A stretch of DNA of 64,000 nt from UBA2357 sp046295975 (GCA_046295975.1 JBKBMG010000022.1:1-64000); one strand, 5' to 3'; positions 42,726-51,631 are shown, counted from the first letter of the stretch. Numbers and translations: made by a program. The notes: generated from the letters alone by a model not told the origin.

Positions 42726-42812
42726 CTCGGGACAGGCCTGTCGAAGCCCTTGGTTTTACCAGGCATGCCCTTCGACAAGCCTGTCCTGAGCGCAGCCGAA
42801 GGGCTCAGGGGA
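42726..42812. repeat. Intergenic inverted repeat of the CCCTGAGC-TGTCGAAG family (copy 1)
   Basis: Within 42712-42966 the sequence contains GGGACAGGCCTGTCGAAG and, inverted, CTTCGACAAGCCTGTCCTGAGC, then GCCGAAGGGCTCAGG. It is related to the repeats at 60211-60308 and 63541-63599. It lies between the binding-protein and ATPase genes, where a processed hairpin could raise the level of binding-protein mRNA. No gene is seen in the rest of this 255-base gap. Confidence 0.65.
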
Positions 42813-42966
42813 AGGGATTTGATCAGCGCTTCCCTCTGCGTCCAGGGTCGTCCTGAGCCGGCCGTCCGCGGCGTGCGGGCGGCCCTTCCGGGGGCCGCAG
42901 CCGCAGCCAGGCTTCGCACCTGAACCCGTGCCCCGGTCCGTTCCCTCCTTCAGCCTCCGTATCGCA

Positions 42967-44592
42967 ATGAACGAGTCAAGTCCATCGACCCCCGCGACCG
43001 TCCTGCGCCTGTCCGGCATTACCAAGCGCTTCGGTCCGCTGGTGGCCAACGACGCCATCTCGCTGAGCCTGCGCGCCGGCGAGGTGCTGGCCTTGCTGGG
43101 CGAGAACGGCGCCGGCAAGAGTACGCTGATGAGCATTCTGTTCGGCCATTACGTGGCCGACGAAGGTGAAATCGAGGTATTCGACCAGCACCTGCCGCCG
43201 GGCGATCCGGCGGCGGCCCTGGCGGCCGGCGTGGGCATGGTGCATCAGCACTTCACCCTGGCCGACAACCTTTCGGTGCTCGACAACGTGATGCTGGGCA
43301 CGGAGTCGTTGTGGCAGCCCTTCTCGCGGCGGCGCGTGGCGCGCAGGCGCCTGCTCGATACCGCACAGCGCTTCGGCTTCGCGGTGGACCCGGAGGCGCG
43401 CATCGGTCGCCTGTCGGTGGGCGAGCGGCAGCGGGTGGAAATTTTGAAAGCCTTGTACCGGGGCGCGCGCATCCTGATCCTGGATGAACCGACCGCGGTG
43501 CTGACCCCGCAGGAGAGCGAGTCACTGTTTGCCACGCTGGGCGAACTGGTGCGCCAGGGGCTGTCGCTGATCTTCATCAGCCACAAGCTCGACGAGGTGT
43601 TGCGGGTGTCGGATCGGGTCGCGGTGCTGCGCGGCGGGCGACTGGTGGCGGAGCTGGCCGCGGCCGCAACCACGCGTGACCACCTGGCCGAACTCATGGT
43701 CGGGCGTAGCGTGGAACGGCCGCAGCGGGTGCGGCGCAGCCGGCCCGTGGGGGCGGCCGAGGTGCTGCGCCTGGAGCAGGTGAGCACCGTCCGTCAGCGC
43801 GGCCACGGCCATCTGGAGGCGGTTGATCTGAGCGTGCATGCCGGAGAGATCGTGGCCATCGCCGGTGTCTCGGGCAATGGTCAGGAGGCGCTCGCCGATC
43901 TGTGCCACGGCATGCTGAAGGCGTCGGCGGGGCGGGTGCTGCTCGATGGCGAAGCGATGCCGGCCCGCCCGCGTGCCTGGGTGGGGCGGGCGGTGGCGCG
44001 GGTGCCGGAGGACCGCCACGCGGTTGGCGTGGTGGGCGATCTTTCGGTGTGGGAAAACGCGGTGTCCGAACGGCTGCATGTCCCGGCCTTCTCGCGCCTT
44101 GGGTGGATTCGCCGCGGCGCGGCGCGGGCCTTTGCCCATGCCCTGGTGGATAAGCACGACGTGCGTTTGTCGGGCATCGACGTGGCGGCGCGCACCCTGT
44201 CGGGCGGCAACATGCAGAAGCTGATCCTGGGGCGGGCGCTGGCGGTGGGTGAGGGCTCGGCGTTGTCGGCCGACAGCGCCATGCCGCGCCTGATCGTCGC
44301 CAACCAGCCCACCTGGGGGCTGGACATCGGCGCGGTGGCCGGTATTCATCGCAAGCTGCTCGACGCGGCGGCCGGGGCGGCGATCCTGATCATCTCGGAA
44401 GATCTGGACGAAATTTTCGCGATTGCCGATCGGGTGGCCGTGATGTTCAAGGGACGATTGTCCGCGGCGCGCGCGGCCGAGGACTGGACGCTGGCCGACA
44501 TTGGGCTGGCGATGGCGGGCGAGGGCTTCGGGGCGGACGTTCCGGCGCGGGCCGGCGAGGGCGTGGGTGAGGGGGCAGGTGATGCGGCTTGA
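42967..44592 (+). CDS. ABC transporter ATPase with two nucleotide-binding domains (BMP/nucleoside type)
   Basis: 541 residues from the ATG at 42967; no strong ribosome site is visible. The first domain has Walker A GENGAGKSTLMS near 48, signature LSVGERQRVEILKAL and Walker B ILILDEPTAVLTP. The second has a Walker A replaced by GVSGNGQEAL, signature TLSGGNMQKLILGRAL and IVANQPTWGLDIGA, the usual pattern for sugar/nucleoside-type dual ATPases. It powers the two permeases encoded next, overlapping the first by 11 bases. Confidence 0.95.
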   Translation: MNESSPSTPATVLRLSGITKRFGPLVANDAISLSLRAGEVLALLGENGAGKSTLMSILFGHYVADEGEIEVFDQHLPPGDPAAALAAGVGMVHQHFTLADNLSVLDNVMLGTESLWQPFSRRRVARRRLLDTAQRFGFAVDPEARIGRLSVGERQRVEILKALYRGARILILDEPTAVLTPQESESLFATLGELVRQGLSLIFISHKLDEVLRVSDRVAVLRGGRLVAELAAAATTRDHLAELMVGRSVERPQRVRRSRPVGAAEVLRLEQVSTVRQRGHGHLEAVDLSVHAGEIVAIAGVSGNGQEALADLCHGMLKASAGRVLLDGEAMPARPRAWVGRAVARVPEDRHAVGVVGDLSVWENAVSERLHVPAFSRLGWIRRGAARAFAHALVDKHDVRLSGIDVAARTLSGGNMQKLILGRALAVGEGSALSADSAMPRLIVANQPTWGLDIGAVAGIHRKLLDAAAGAAILIISEDLDEIFAIADRVAVMFKGRLSAARAAEDWTLADIGLAMAGEGFGADVPARAGEGVGEGAGDAA

Positions 44593-45649
44593 GGCACGCG
44601 ACGGGGTGTCCCGCGTGGCACTGGTGGTGGCGCCGTTTGCGGCGATCGGCTTCACGCTGGTCGTCTGCGCGTTGCTGGTGGCGTGGGCGGGGGCGCCGGT
44701 GGGGCGCACCTACGCGTTGTTGTTCGAGGGGGCGTTCGGTTCGCGCTTCGCCTTCTCCGAGACGCTGACCCGCGCCACGCCGCTGATCCTCACCGGGCTG
44801 GCGGCGGCGGTGGCGTTTCGCGCCCACTTCTACAACATCGGCGCCGAGGGGCAGCTCTACCTCGCGGCGCTGGCGGCGGTGGTGGTCGGCGGGCAGGGGG
44901 CGGCCTTCTTCTCGGGTTTGCCGACGATGCTGGTGTTCGTGCTGATGGTGCTGGCGGGGGCGCTGGCCGGGGCCTTGTGGCTGCTGGCGCCGGCGCTGAT
45001 GAAGATCCGCCTGGGGGTGGACGAGGTGGTCACCACCTTGCTGCTCAACTTCATCGCCTTGTTGTTCGTGTCGATGATGCTGGAGGGGCCGATGAAGGAT
45101 CCGATGGCGATGGGCTGGCCGCAGTCGGTGACGCTGGATCCGGCCTACGAGTTTTCCCGCCTGATGGAGCGCACCCGCGTGCATAGCGGCCTGCTCCTGG
45201 CCTGCGTGCTCGCCTTGTTGCTGTGGGTGGTGCAGCGTTTCACCACCTTTGGCCTGCAGATGCGGGCGGTGGGCACGAATGCGCGGGCGGCGGCGTTCGC
45301 CGGCATGCCGGTGAAGCGGGTGGTACTGGCCTGCGCGCTGATCTCGGGTGCGCTGGCGGGGCTGGCCGGCGTGGGCGAGGTGGCCGGGCGTACCGGCTAC
45401 GTGACCCTGGACATGTCTCCGGGCTATGGCTATACCGGCATCGTCATCGCCATGCTGGCCGGCCTGCACCCGCTGGGGGTGGTGGTGTCGGCGCTGTTCG
45501 TGGCCGGTGTGCTGGTGGGGGCGGACTCGATGAGCCGCGCGGTCGGCGTACCCAACTACATTTCCGATGTGATCGTGGCGACGGCGCTGCTGGCGATGCT
45601 GGTGGCCACCTTGTTCACCCGCTATCGCATTCGCTGGGGGCGGGCATGA
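44582..45649 (+). CDS. ABC transporter permease, nucleoside/base type (subunit 1)
   Basis: 355 residues from the ATG at 44582 (GAGGGGGCAGGTG upstream). About eight to ten hydrophobic segments are visible, with the BPD_transp_2 motif FNAHFYNIGAEGQLYLAALAAVV-like region (FRAHFYNIGAEGQLYLAA) near 80-100 and TNARAAAFAGMPVKRVVLACALISGALAGLAG near 232-262. The C-terminus overlaps the next permease by 4 bases. Partner of the following permease in a BMP-type importer. Confidence 0.94.
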   Translation: MRLEARDGVSRVALVVAPFAAIGFTLVVCALLVAWAGAPVGRTYALLFEGAFGSRFAFSETLTRATPLILTGLAAAVAFRAHFYNIGAEGQLYLAALAAVVVGGQGAAFFSGLPTMLVFVLMVLAGALAGALWLLAPALMKIRLGVDEVVTTLLLNFIALLFVSMMLEGPMKDPMAMGWPQSVTLDPAYEFSRLMERTRVHSGLLLACVLALLLWVVQRFTTFGLQMRAVGTNARAAAFAGMPVKRVVLACALISGALAGLAGVGEVAGRTGYVTLDMSPGYGYTGIVIAMLAGLHPLGVVVSALFVAGVLVGADSMSRAVGVPNYISDVIVATALLAMLVATLFTRYRIRWGRA

Positions 45650-46593
45650 GCGAGCTGCTGGACATCGTATTGTCCTCTTCCTTCTGGGTGGCCACGCTGC
45701 GCATTGCCACGCCGTTGATCCTGGGCACGCTGGGCGTGCTGCTGTGCGAGCGGGCCGGGGTGCTCAACCTTGGCATCGAAGGCATCATGGTGGCCGGGGC
45801 CTTCACCGGCTGGCTGGCGGTGTGGCTGGGCGCGGACTTGTGGGCCGGGGTGGGGGTGGCGATGCTGTGCGGGGCGATGTTCGGTCTGCTGCATGCCGGG
45901 TTGACCGTCTGGCTGGGGGTGTCCCAGCATGTGGCCGGCCTGGGCATCACCTTGCTCGCCACCAGTCTCTCCGCCTATGCCTACCGGGTGTCCCTGCCGC
46001 AGGTGAGCACGCCGCCCACGGTCGAGCCGTTCGCACCGCTGACGGCCCTCTCCGGCTTGCCGTGGATCGGCCCGGCGCTGGGCGCGCAGACCGTGCTCAC
46101 CCTGCTGGCGCTGCTGATGGTGCCGCTGGTGGCCTGGGTGCTGTATCGCACGCCGGTGGGGCTGGCGGTGCGCATGGTGGGCGAGAACCCCTCGGCCGCC
46201 GAAGCCCAGGGCCTGAACGTGATCGTGGTGCGCACCGGTGCGGTCATGGCGGGGTCCATGCTGATGGCGCTGGCCGGTGCCTTCCTGACCCTGTCGGCCT
46301 TCAACGCGTTCTTCTTCAACATGGTGAATGGCCGGGGCTGGGTGTGCATTGCGCTGGTAGTGTTTGCGTCGTGGCGCCCGGGCAAGGCCTTGCTCGGGGC
46401 CGTGCTGTTCGCGGCCTTCGATGCGCTGCAACTACGCCTGCAACAGGCCGGCGACATCCTGCCGGTGGTGGTGCCGTACCAGATGTATCTGATGCTGCCC
46501 TACATCCTGTCCATTCTCGCGCTGGTGATCATGGCGCGGCGGGCGGCCTACCCACAGGCACTCATGAAACCGTATCGCAAGGGGGAGCGCTGA
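45646..46593 (+). CDS. ABC transporter permease, nucleoside/base type (subunit 2)
   Basis: 315 residues. The N-terminus ATLRIATPLILGTLGVLLCERAGVLNLGIEGIMVAGAFTG is the characteristic start of the second permease of BMP-type importers. ENPSAAEAQGLNVIVVRTGAVMAGSMLMALAGAFL lies near 185-220, and the C-terminus has QMYLMLPYILSILALVIMARR. The start ATG overlaps the previous stop (ATGA). codA follows after 25 bases. Confidence 0.95.
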   Translation: MSELLDIVLSSSFWVATLRIATPLILGTLGVLLCERAGVLNLGIEGIMVAGAFTGWLAVWLGADLWAGVGVAMLCGAMFGLLHAGLTVWLGVSQHVAGLGITLLATSLSAYAYRVSLPQVSTPPTVEPFAPLTALSGLPWIGPALGAQTVLTLLALLMVPLVAWVLYRTPVGLAVRMVGENPSAAEAQGLNVIVVRTGAVMAGSMLMALAGAFLTLSAFNAFFFNMVNGRGWVCIALVVFASWRPGKALLGAVLFAAFDALQLRLQQAGDILPVVVPYQMYLMLPYILSILALVIMARRAAYPQALMKPYRKGER

Positions 46594-46618
46594 GGCGCGC
46601 CCGGCGGTAGGAGGAAAC

Positions 46619-47890
46619 ATGTTCGATCTCATCGTTCGCAATGCCAGTCTGGTGGACGGCCGCAGCGGTATCGACGTCGGCGTGCGCGACGGGCGCATCG
46701 TGGCGCTGGAGGCGGCCCTGCCCGGGGAGGCTGGCGAGGTGCTGGAGGCGGATGGACAGTTGCTGAGCCCGCCCTTCGTCGACGCCCACTTCCATATGGA
46801 TTCGACCCTGTCCTACGGCATGCCGCGGGTGAACCAGTCCGGCACGCTGCTCGAGGGCATTGCGCTGTGGGGCGAACTCAAGCCGCTGCTGACCCAGGAG
46901 GCGCTGGTCGAGCGCGCGCTGCGCTACTGCGACTGGGCGGTGGCGCGCGGGCTGCTGGCGATCCGCTCGCATGTGGATGTGTGCGATCCGCGTCTGCTGG
47001 CGGTGGAGGCGCTGTTGCACGTGCGCGAACGGGTGAAGCCGTGGATAGACCTGCAACTGGTGGCCTTCCCGCAGGACGGAGTGCTGCGCAGCCCCGGCGC
47101 GCGGGCCAACCTGACGCGGGCGCTGGACATGGGCGTGGACGTGGTCGGCGGCATTCCGCATTTCGAGCGCACCATGGCCGATGGGGCGGAGTCGGTGCGC
47201 ATCCTCACCGAGCTGGCGGCCGAACGCGGCCTGCGGGTGGACATGCATTGCGACGAGACCGACGATCCGCTGTCGCGCCACATCGAGACGCTGGCCGCCC
47301 ATACCCAGCGCCTCGGCCTGCACGGACGGGTGGCCGGTTCGCATCTGACCTCCATGCATTCCATGGACAACTACTACGTGTCCAAGCTGATGCCGTTGAT
47401 GCGCGAGGCCGGGGTGGCGGCAATCGCCAATCCGTTGATCAACATCACCCTGCAGGGCCGGCACGATACCTACCCCAAGCGCCGCGGCATGACCCGGGTA
47501 CCCGAACTGCTAGCCGCCGGGGTGCCGGTGGCTTTCGGGCAAGATTGCGTGATGGATCCGTGGTACGGCCTGGGGTCGGCGGACATGCTGGAGGTGGCCC
47601 ACATGGGCTTGCACGTTGCGCAGATGACCGGGCAGGCGGCGATGCGCGCCTGTTTCGACGCGGTCACCCGCACGCCGGCGGAGATCCTGGGTTTGGAAGG
47701 CTACGGCGTGGCGGTGGGCTGCCGGGCGGATTTCGTGCTGCTGGACGCGCGAAACCCGGTGGAGGCCATGCGCCTGCGTGCCAACCGGCTGGCGGTGGTG
47801 CGCGCCGGCAAGGTGGTGGCGCGCAGCGCGCCGCAGCGCACCACGCTGGCCCTGGACGGACGTGCCGCCGAGGTGGATTTCCGGATTTGA
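46619..47890 (+). CDS. codA: CodA-type cytosine deaminase / amidohydrolase
   Basis: 423 residues, collinear with E. coli CodA. Metal ligands are His57 and His59 (DAHFHMD), His210 with Glu213 (HCDETDD), His242 (GSHLTSMHS) and Asp309 (GQDCVMDPWYGLG). NQSGTLLEGIALW and PWIDLQLVAFPQDG also match. E. coli has H-D-D at the last site; here it is Q308-D309-C310, so the residue after the catalytic Asp differs, and this residue is known to affect substrate choice. Cytosine to uracil fits the pathway, but isocytosine, isoguanine or another base is possible. A strong site AGGAGG precedes the ATG. Confidence 0.85.
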   Translation: MFDLIVRNASLVDGRSGIDVGVRDGRIVALEAALPGEAGEVLEADGQLLSPPFVDAHFHMDSTLSYGMPRVNQSGTLLEGIALWGELKPLLTQEALVERALRYCDWAVARGLLAIRSHVDVCDPRLLAVEALLHVRERVKPWIDLQLVAFPQDGVLRSPGARANLTRALDMGVDVVGGIPHFERTMADGAESVRILTELAAERGLRVDMHCDETDDPLSRHIETLAAHTQRLGLHGRVAGSHLTSMHSMDNYYVSKLMPLMREAGVAAIANPLINITLQGRHDTYPKRRGMTRVPELLAAGVPVAFGQDCVMDPWYGLGSADMLEVAHMGLHVAQMTGQAAMRACFDAVTRTPAEILGLEGYGVAVGCRADFVLLDARNPVEAMRLRANRLAVVRAGKVVARSAPQRTTLALDGRAAEVDFRI

Positions 47891-47904
47891 GCCCGCGCCG
47901 GCCG

Positions 47905-48651
47905 CTATTCGCCCAGTAGCCGCAGGATTTCGCCTTCGGCCGAGAGGGCGGCAAAGGCCTCTCGCGCGCGCTCGACCACCTCGTCGGACGTCCCCGGGCT
48001 GAACGCCATGTACAGGCCCTTGACCAGGGCGTCGAGGGTGAGTACCGGCTCCAGCGTGTCGTAGGGAACGCCTTCCTCCAGACAGAACTGGCGGGCGTCG
48101 CGTTCCGGCATCGGCACCAGGTCGACCTGGCGGTTGAGCAGCTTGCGGAAATTGTCGGTGTTCTGTGCCGACACCACCAGGCGGGTGAAACCCTGTCCCT
48201 GTAGGAAGGTGTGGCGCACGTCATCGCGCAGCACGCCGATGCTGAAGCCGCGCAGGGCATTCAGGTCGGTGGCCCGCAGGTCGTTCCGTTCGCGCAGCTT
48301 GTACAGGTGGTATTCGATGCGAGTGAGCTGGGCCGCCCATTTGAACAGGTGTTCACGCTCGGGCGTGCGCGCAATCAGGTAGATCAGTACGTTGGGTTCG
48401 CGCTGCGCCATGTCGTAGGCGCGTGCCCACGGATAAAGCCCGACGCTGTAGTCGGTGAGGCCGGCGCGCTGCAGAATGGCCTCGACTGCATCGGTCGCCG
48501 GGCCGCCGACCCGGTCGCCGACGAGATAGGTGTAGGACGTGTCTTCGGTGACGACACGCAGCGTCTGCGCGACCGTCGCGCCGGCACTGAAGCAGGTTGC
48601 GAGCAGGGCCAGGGCGATGTGGGCGAGTCGGTGGCACATCGGGTTGTTCAT
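47905..48651 (-). CDS. Periplasmic solute-binding-protein-like protein (family 3 type)
   Basis: 248 residues from the ATG at 48651 (GGAGTCC upstream). A signal peptide (HIALALLATCFSAGATVAQ) precedes a family 3 binding-protein fold: LRVVTEDTSYTYLVGDRVGG, YPWARAYDMAQREPNVLIYLIARTPEREHLFKWAAQL, SIGVLRDDVRHTFLQGQGF and LYMAFSPGTSDEVVERAREAFA. It lacks transport partners and shares WARAYD, RTP-RE-LFKW and LYMAFS motifs with the other binding protein at 50137-50997. A sensor role with the diguanylate cyclase between them is likely. Confidence 0.85.
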   Translation of the reverse strand: MNNPMCHRLAHIALALLATCFSAGATVAQTLRVVTEDTSYTYLVGDRVGGPATDAVEAILQRAGLTDYSVGLYPWARAYDMAQREPNVLIYLIARTPEREHLFKWAAQLTRIEYHLYKLRERNDLRATDLNALRGFSIGVLRDDVRHTFLQGQGFTRLVVSAQNTDNFRKLLNRQVDLVPMPERDARQFCLEEGVPYDTLEPVLTLDALVKGLYMAFSPGTSDEVVERAREAFAALSAEGEILRLLGE

Positions 48652-48722
48652 AAGGACTCCTCGTTGCGGTCGAGCGTGTCGGGCGGTGGCGGTGGCGATG
48701 GCAAGCAACGGCTGCAAGGTGG

Positions 48723-50165
48723 TCATTCGGCGACGCGGTCCCGGCCTTCGCGCTTGGCGCGGTACAAGGCCTGATCGGCGCGGTCGAGCAGCATGTCCAC
48801 ATGGTCCATTTCGGCGGGGTCGAGTTGCGCGACGCCGATGCTCAGGGTCACGTACGCGCCGGCTCCGCCCGCGCCATGTTCGAGCCCGCGGGCGGCCAGG
48901 GCGCTGCGCAGGCGCTCGGCGGCGTCGCGGGCGCGTGCCGCGTCCACGCCCGGCAGCAGGGCGGCGAATTCCTCGCCTCCGACGCGGGCCACCAGTTCGC
49001 CCGCGCGTGCAAATGTCGTTTGCAGAATTGCGGCAATGTTGCGCAGGCAGTCGTCACCGGCGGCATGGCCGAAGGTGTCGTTGTAGGCCTTGAAGTGATC
49101 GACGTCGCACATCAGCACCGATAGCGGCTGTCCCAGGCGCAAGGCGCGGCGGAATTCGATTTCCTTGGTCTCGTCGAAATGGCGGCGATTGGCCAGCCCA
49201 GTGAGCGGATCGCTGCGCGACAACTCCTCCAGCCGGGTATTGGCGGCGCGCAGTTCGGCAGTGCGCGCCTCGACCAGTTCGGCGAGCCGGTCGCGGTGGG
49301 CGGCGAGTTCCTGCTCGTACTGGCGCTGGCGTCGGAGGTAGGCGGAGAGCTTGGCCTGCAAGTCGTTGACCCCGGATTCGAGCAGATTGAGCTCGTCTCG
49401 ACGCGGCTGGCGCTGCAGGTGCAAGGGCCGGTGCAGATTGTCGGGCGCAAGTTCGCCGAGATGGCGGGCGATGCGGCGCACATGCACGGTAACCGAACGG
49501 TTGAACATCCACATGATCAGCCCGGCGAGCAGCAGTGACTGCACCACCTGGGTGAGCACGATGCCTGCCAGTTCGCCATGCAGGCGCTGCCACAGCAGGC
49601 GCTCGTTGCCTTCGATGGCCAACTCGCCGACGACTTCGTGTGCGCCGGGGTAGGGTTCGTAGACCAGTTCGTGGCGCAGCGACGGCGCCCAGTGCGCGCC
49701 CGTGTGGTCGGCATGGCGGTACTCGAGCTGCTCCGCCTCGCGCCCGGCGCGGGGAATGCGTACCTGCAACAGGCCGACCGCCGCCACCTGGGCCACGCTG
49801 TCGAGCTGGGTTTCCAGCGCTTCGCGGTCCATTTCCCAGATGGCCTTCGACAAGGTGCGCTGGAATACCTTGTCGATCAGCGTCAGCTCCGCGTTCATTG
49901 CCGCGAGGTGGCCGCGCCATGCCGACGCGCTGCGCACCCCCACTGCGGCCGCGGTGAAGATCAGGCAGAACAGCAGCGTGGCCAGTACCAGGCGGCGGCC
50001 CAGCGAAGCGGGGGCCGGGGAGGCAGGCGCAGGCATGGTGTCCGTCGCCGGCGGTTGCGCCCGGTCGGGAGGTGTCCCGCTCATCCGTGCGAGGTGGGCC
50101 GGATTCTGCACGGCCAGCGTGGCCGCCCCGGCGCCCTCACCGCCATCTTTCGGCGATGGTGTCAT
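48723..50165 (-). CDS. Membrane-bound diguanylate cyclase
   Basis: 480 residues from the ATG at 50165, which has GAGGA eight bases upstream and overlaps the preceding gene by 29 bases; starts at 50084 or 50039 are also possible. Two membrane segments (LVLATLLFCLIFTAAAVGV and VVQSLLLAGLIMWMF) enclose a periplasmic domain of about 130 residues; a HAMP-like linker and coiled coil follow. The GGDEF domain is intact: SDPLTGLANRRHFDE, CDVDHFKAYNDTFGHAAGDDCL and the active-site RVGGEEF. The I-site reads RAGE rather than RxxD, so product inhibition may be weak. It makes c-di-GMP, probably in response to the flanking binding proteins. Confidence 0.93.
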   Translation of the reverse strand: MTPSPKDGGEGAGAATLAVQNPAHLARMSGTPPDRAQPPATDTMPAPASPAPASLGRRLVLATLLFCLIFTAAAVGVRSASAWRGHLAAMNAELTLIDKVFQRTLSKAIWEMDREALETQLDSVAQVAAVGLLQVRIPRAGREAEQLEYRHADHTGAHWAPSLRHELVYEPYPGAHEVVGELAIEGNERLLWQRLHGELAGIVLTQVVQSLLLAGLIMWMFNRSVTVHVRRIARHLGELAPDNLHRPLHLQRQPRRDELNLLESGVNDLQAKLSAYLRRQRQYEQELAAHRDRLAELVEARTAELRAANTRLEELSRSDPLTGLANRRHFDETKEIEFRRALRLGQPLSVLMCDVDHFKAYNDTFGHAAGDDCLRNIAAILQTTFARAGELVARVGGEEFAALLPGVDAARARDAAERLRSALAARGLEHGAGGAGAYVTLSIGVAQLDPAEMDHVDMLLDRADQALYRAKREGRDRVAE

Positions 50166-50997
50166 AGGTGCCGTCCTCGCGGATGCGCTGCAAGGCCTCG
50201 CGGAAGCGTTCCACCAGTGCATCCGGCGTGTTGCGGCTGAACGCCATGTACAGCCCGCCGTCGCCCAGGTCCGGCAGGGCGAGTGCGCGCTCCGCGACGG
50301 TGGCCGGATCGTCGCCGGCCTCGCGCATCAGGTATAGGGCGTTGAGCTCGATGGAAATCCACAAGTCCACCCGCCCGGCCTTGAACTTCTCGTAGTTGTA
50401 CTCATAGCGGTTGTTGGACTGCAGGTTGCGGCCGATCTCGAAGCCGCGCTCGACCAGGTACTGCTCGCCGGCGTCGTCCTTCACGGTGGCGATCTGGTAG
50501 CCCATGGCATCGCTCAGGCGCTCGAGCCGGATGCCGCTGCCGGGTGCGGCGTACAGGTACCAGTGGGTGGGGGCGACCATGCCCACCCACTTGAACAGCG
50601 ATTCGCGCGGAGGCGTTCGGGTAATCGAGTAGATCAGCACGTTCTCGGCGTTGAGCGCGATGTCGTAGGCACGGGCCCAAGGCATGGACTGGATCTCACC
50701 CTCCACGCCGGCCACCTGCATGACGGCCCGCACCACCTCGGTGCTCATGCCGGTGACGACGCCGTCACGCGTCATGTTGTAGGGCGCCAGTTCCTCGGTG
50801 ACGACGCGAATGCTGTCCGCCCGGGCGGCCCCGGCCAGCCCCCACAGCAGTCCCGCCAGCAAGATCACGGCCATGGCCAGTCGGCAGGCGGCCGCAGCGT
50901 GCGCCGGCGACGGGCAAACCTGCGCCTGCGACGCCGGACGGCGACAAGGAGCGGCGGGACGTCGGGCGGGTTGCTGTGGCATGGGCGAACGACTCAT
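50137..50997 (-). CDS. Periplasmic solute-binding-protein-like protein (family 3 type), upstream of the cyclase
   Basis: 286 residues from the ATG at 50997; the frame stays open to 51150 and an internal start at 50877 would give a tidier signal peptide (MAVILLAGLLWGLAGAARAD). The binding fold reads IRVVTEELAPYNMTRDGVVTGMSTEVVRAVM, MPWARAYDIALNAENVLIYSITRTPPRESLFKWVG, KFKAGRVDLWISIE and GLYMAFSRNTPDALVERFREAL. It is a paralogue of the protein at 47905. No permease or ATPase gene is nearby. Possible ligand-sensing partner of the cyclase. Confidence 0.83.
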   Translation of the reverse strand: MSRSPMPQQPARRPAAPCRRPASQAQVCPSPAHAAAACRLAMAVILLAGLLWGLAGAARADSIRVVTEELAPYNMTRDGVVTGMSTEVVRAVMQVAGVEGEIQSMPWARAYDIALNAENVLIYSITRTPPRESLFKWVGMVAPTHWYLYAAPGSGIRLERLSDAMGYQIATVKDDAGEQYLVERGFEIGRNLQSNNRYEYNYEKFKAGRVDLWISIELNALYLMREAGDDPATVAERALALPDLGDGGLYMAFSRNTPDALVERFREALQRIREDGTYDTIAERWR

Positions 50998-51347
50998 CGT
51001 GGTGATTCCGGTGCGGCCTGCCGATGGCGATGGCCGTGACCTCGGTTGGCGCTCCAGAAACGGCGGCAACGGTGGGCAGCCGGTCTTGGAAAGACTTGTT
51101 CGAACAAAAGAGTACACAGTCTGCATGGCGGGAAAGAGGAATAACGTCACGGCGAGCGGTTCCTGAAGGCCTCATTCCGCGTCATCCGTCACAGGGACAC
51201 GTCCGCGGTGTCGCAAGGGTGGCGGGTGTGTCGTCTGCACCGGTGTCTGTAGTGGTTTTTCTGCCTGTACGGTATGGCCGCAAGACCAGCCGGCTATTCA
51301 ACTTTGTACCGTCACCGTCTCTGTCATCGTCGGTGGGGTAGCGATTC

Positions 51348-51377
51348 AATACGTCCAGCTTTTACCACCTGGTAAAA
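51348..51377 (-). promoter_or_regulatory. RutR-type box C, perfect palindrome
   Basis: TTTTACCA-CC-TGGTAAAA at 51360-51377 is a perfect palindrome matching the RutR spacing. On the minus strand TTTACC (51376-51371), 17 bases and CGTATT (51353-51348) resemble a -35/-10 pair, the same geometry as at box A, which would place the binding-protein/cyclase operon under this regulator. It lies in the 723-base gap 50998-51720, which holds no other gene I can support. Confidence 0.6.
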
Positions 51378-51615
51378 CCGTTGTTCCGGTTCCCCACCCG
51401 TGCCGGGACGATGGCGTGGCCGGCGGCGCTCAGGCACCGTCGGCCACGGCGATCCGTGCCGGCCGTGGGCGACGCATCAAGCGTGTGCATCGGGGACGGG
51501 CACGTGCTCGATTTTGGGTCGTCCGATCGCGACGATTCCGGAAGTGGATTTTCAAGTTGTTGAAAATAAAAGAGGAGTATCTCAGGCACGGATGATGCTA
51601 TTGCGAAGTGGTGAA

Positions 51616-51631
51616 TTGACCAGTTGGTAAA
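51616..51631 (+). promoter_or_regulatory. RutR-type box D upstream of preT
   Basis: TTGACCA-GT-TGGTAAA matches 13 of the 14 fixed positions of the E. coli RutR site TTGACCAnnTGGTCAA. TTGACC could also be the -35 element of the preT promoter, with CTACGT at 51641-51646 as a weak -10. It ends 89 bases before the preT start. Confidence 0.65.

Noticed and set aside
42750..42765. Fifth RutR box at GGTTTTACCAGG downstream of the binding-protein gene
   Set aside because: Only one half-site is present; the second arm is missing.
47905..50997. A second ABC importer using the two binding proteins
   Set aside because: No permease or ATPase gene lies between or beside them; the partner is a diguanylate cyclase.
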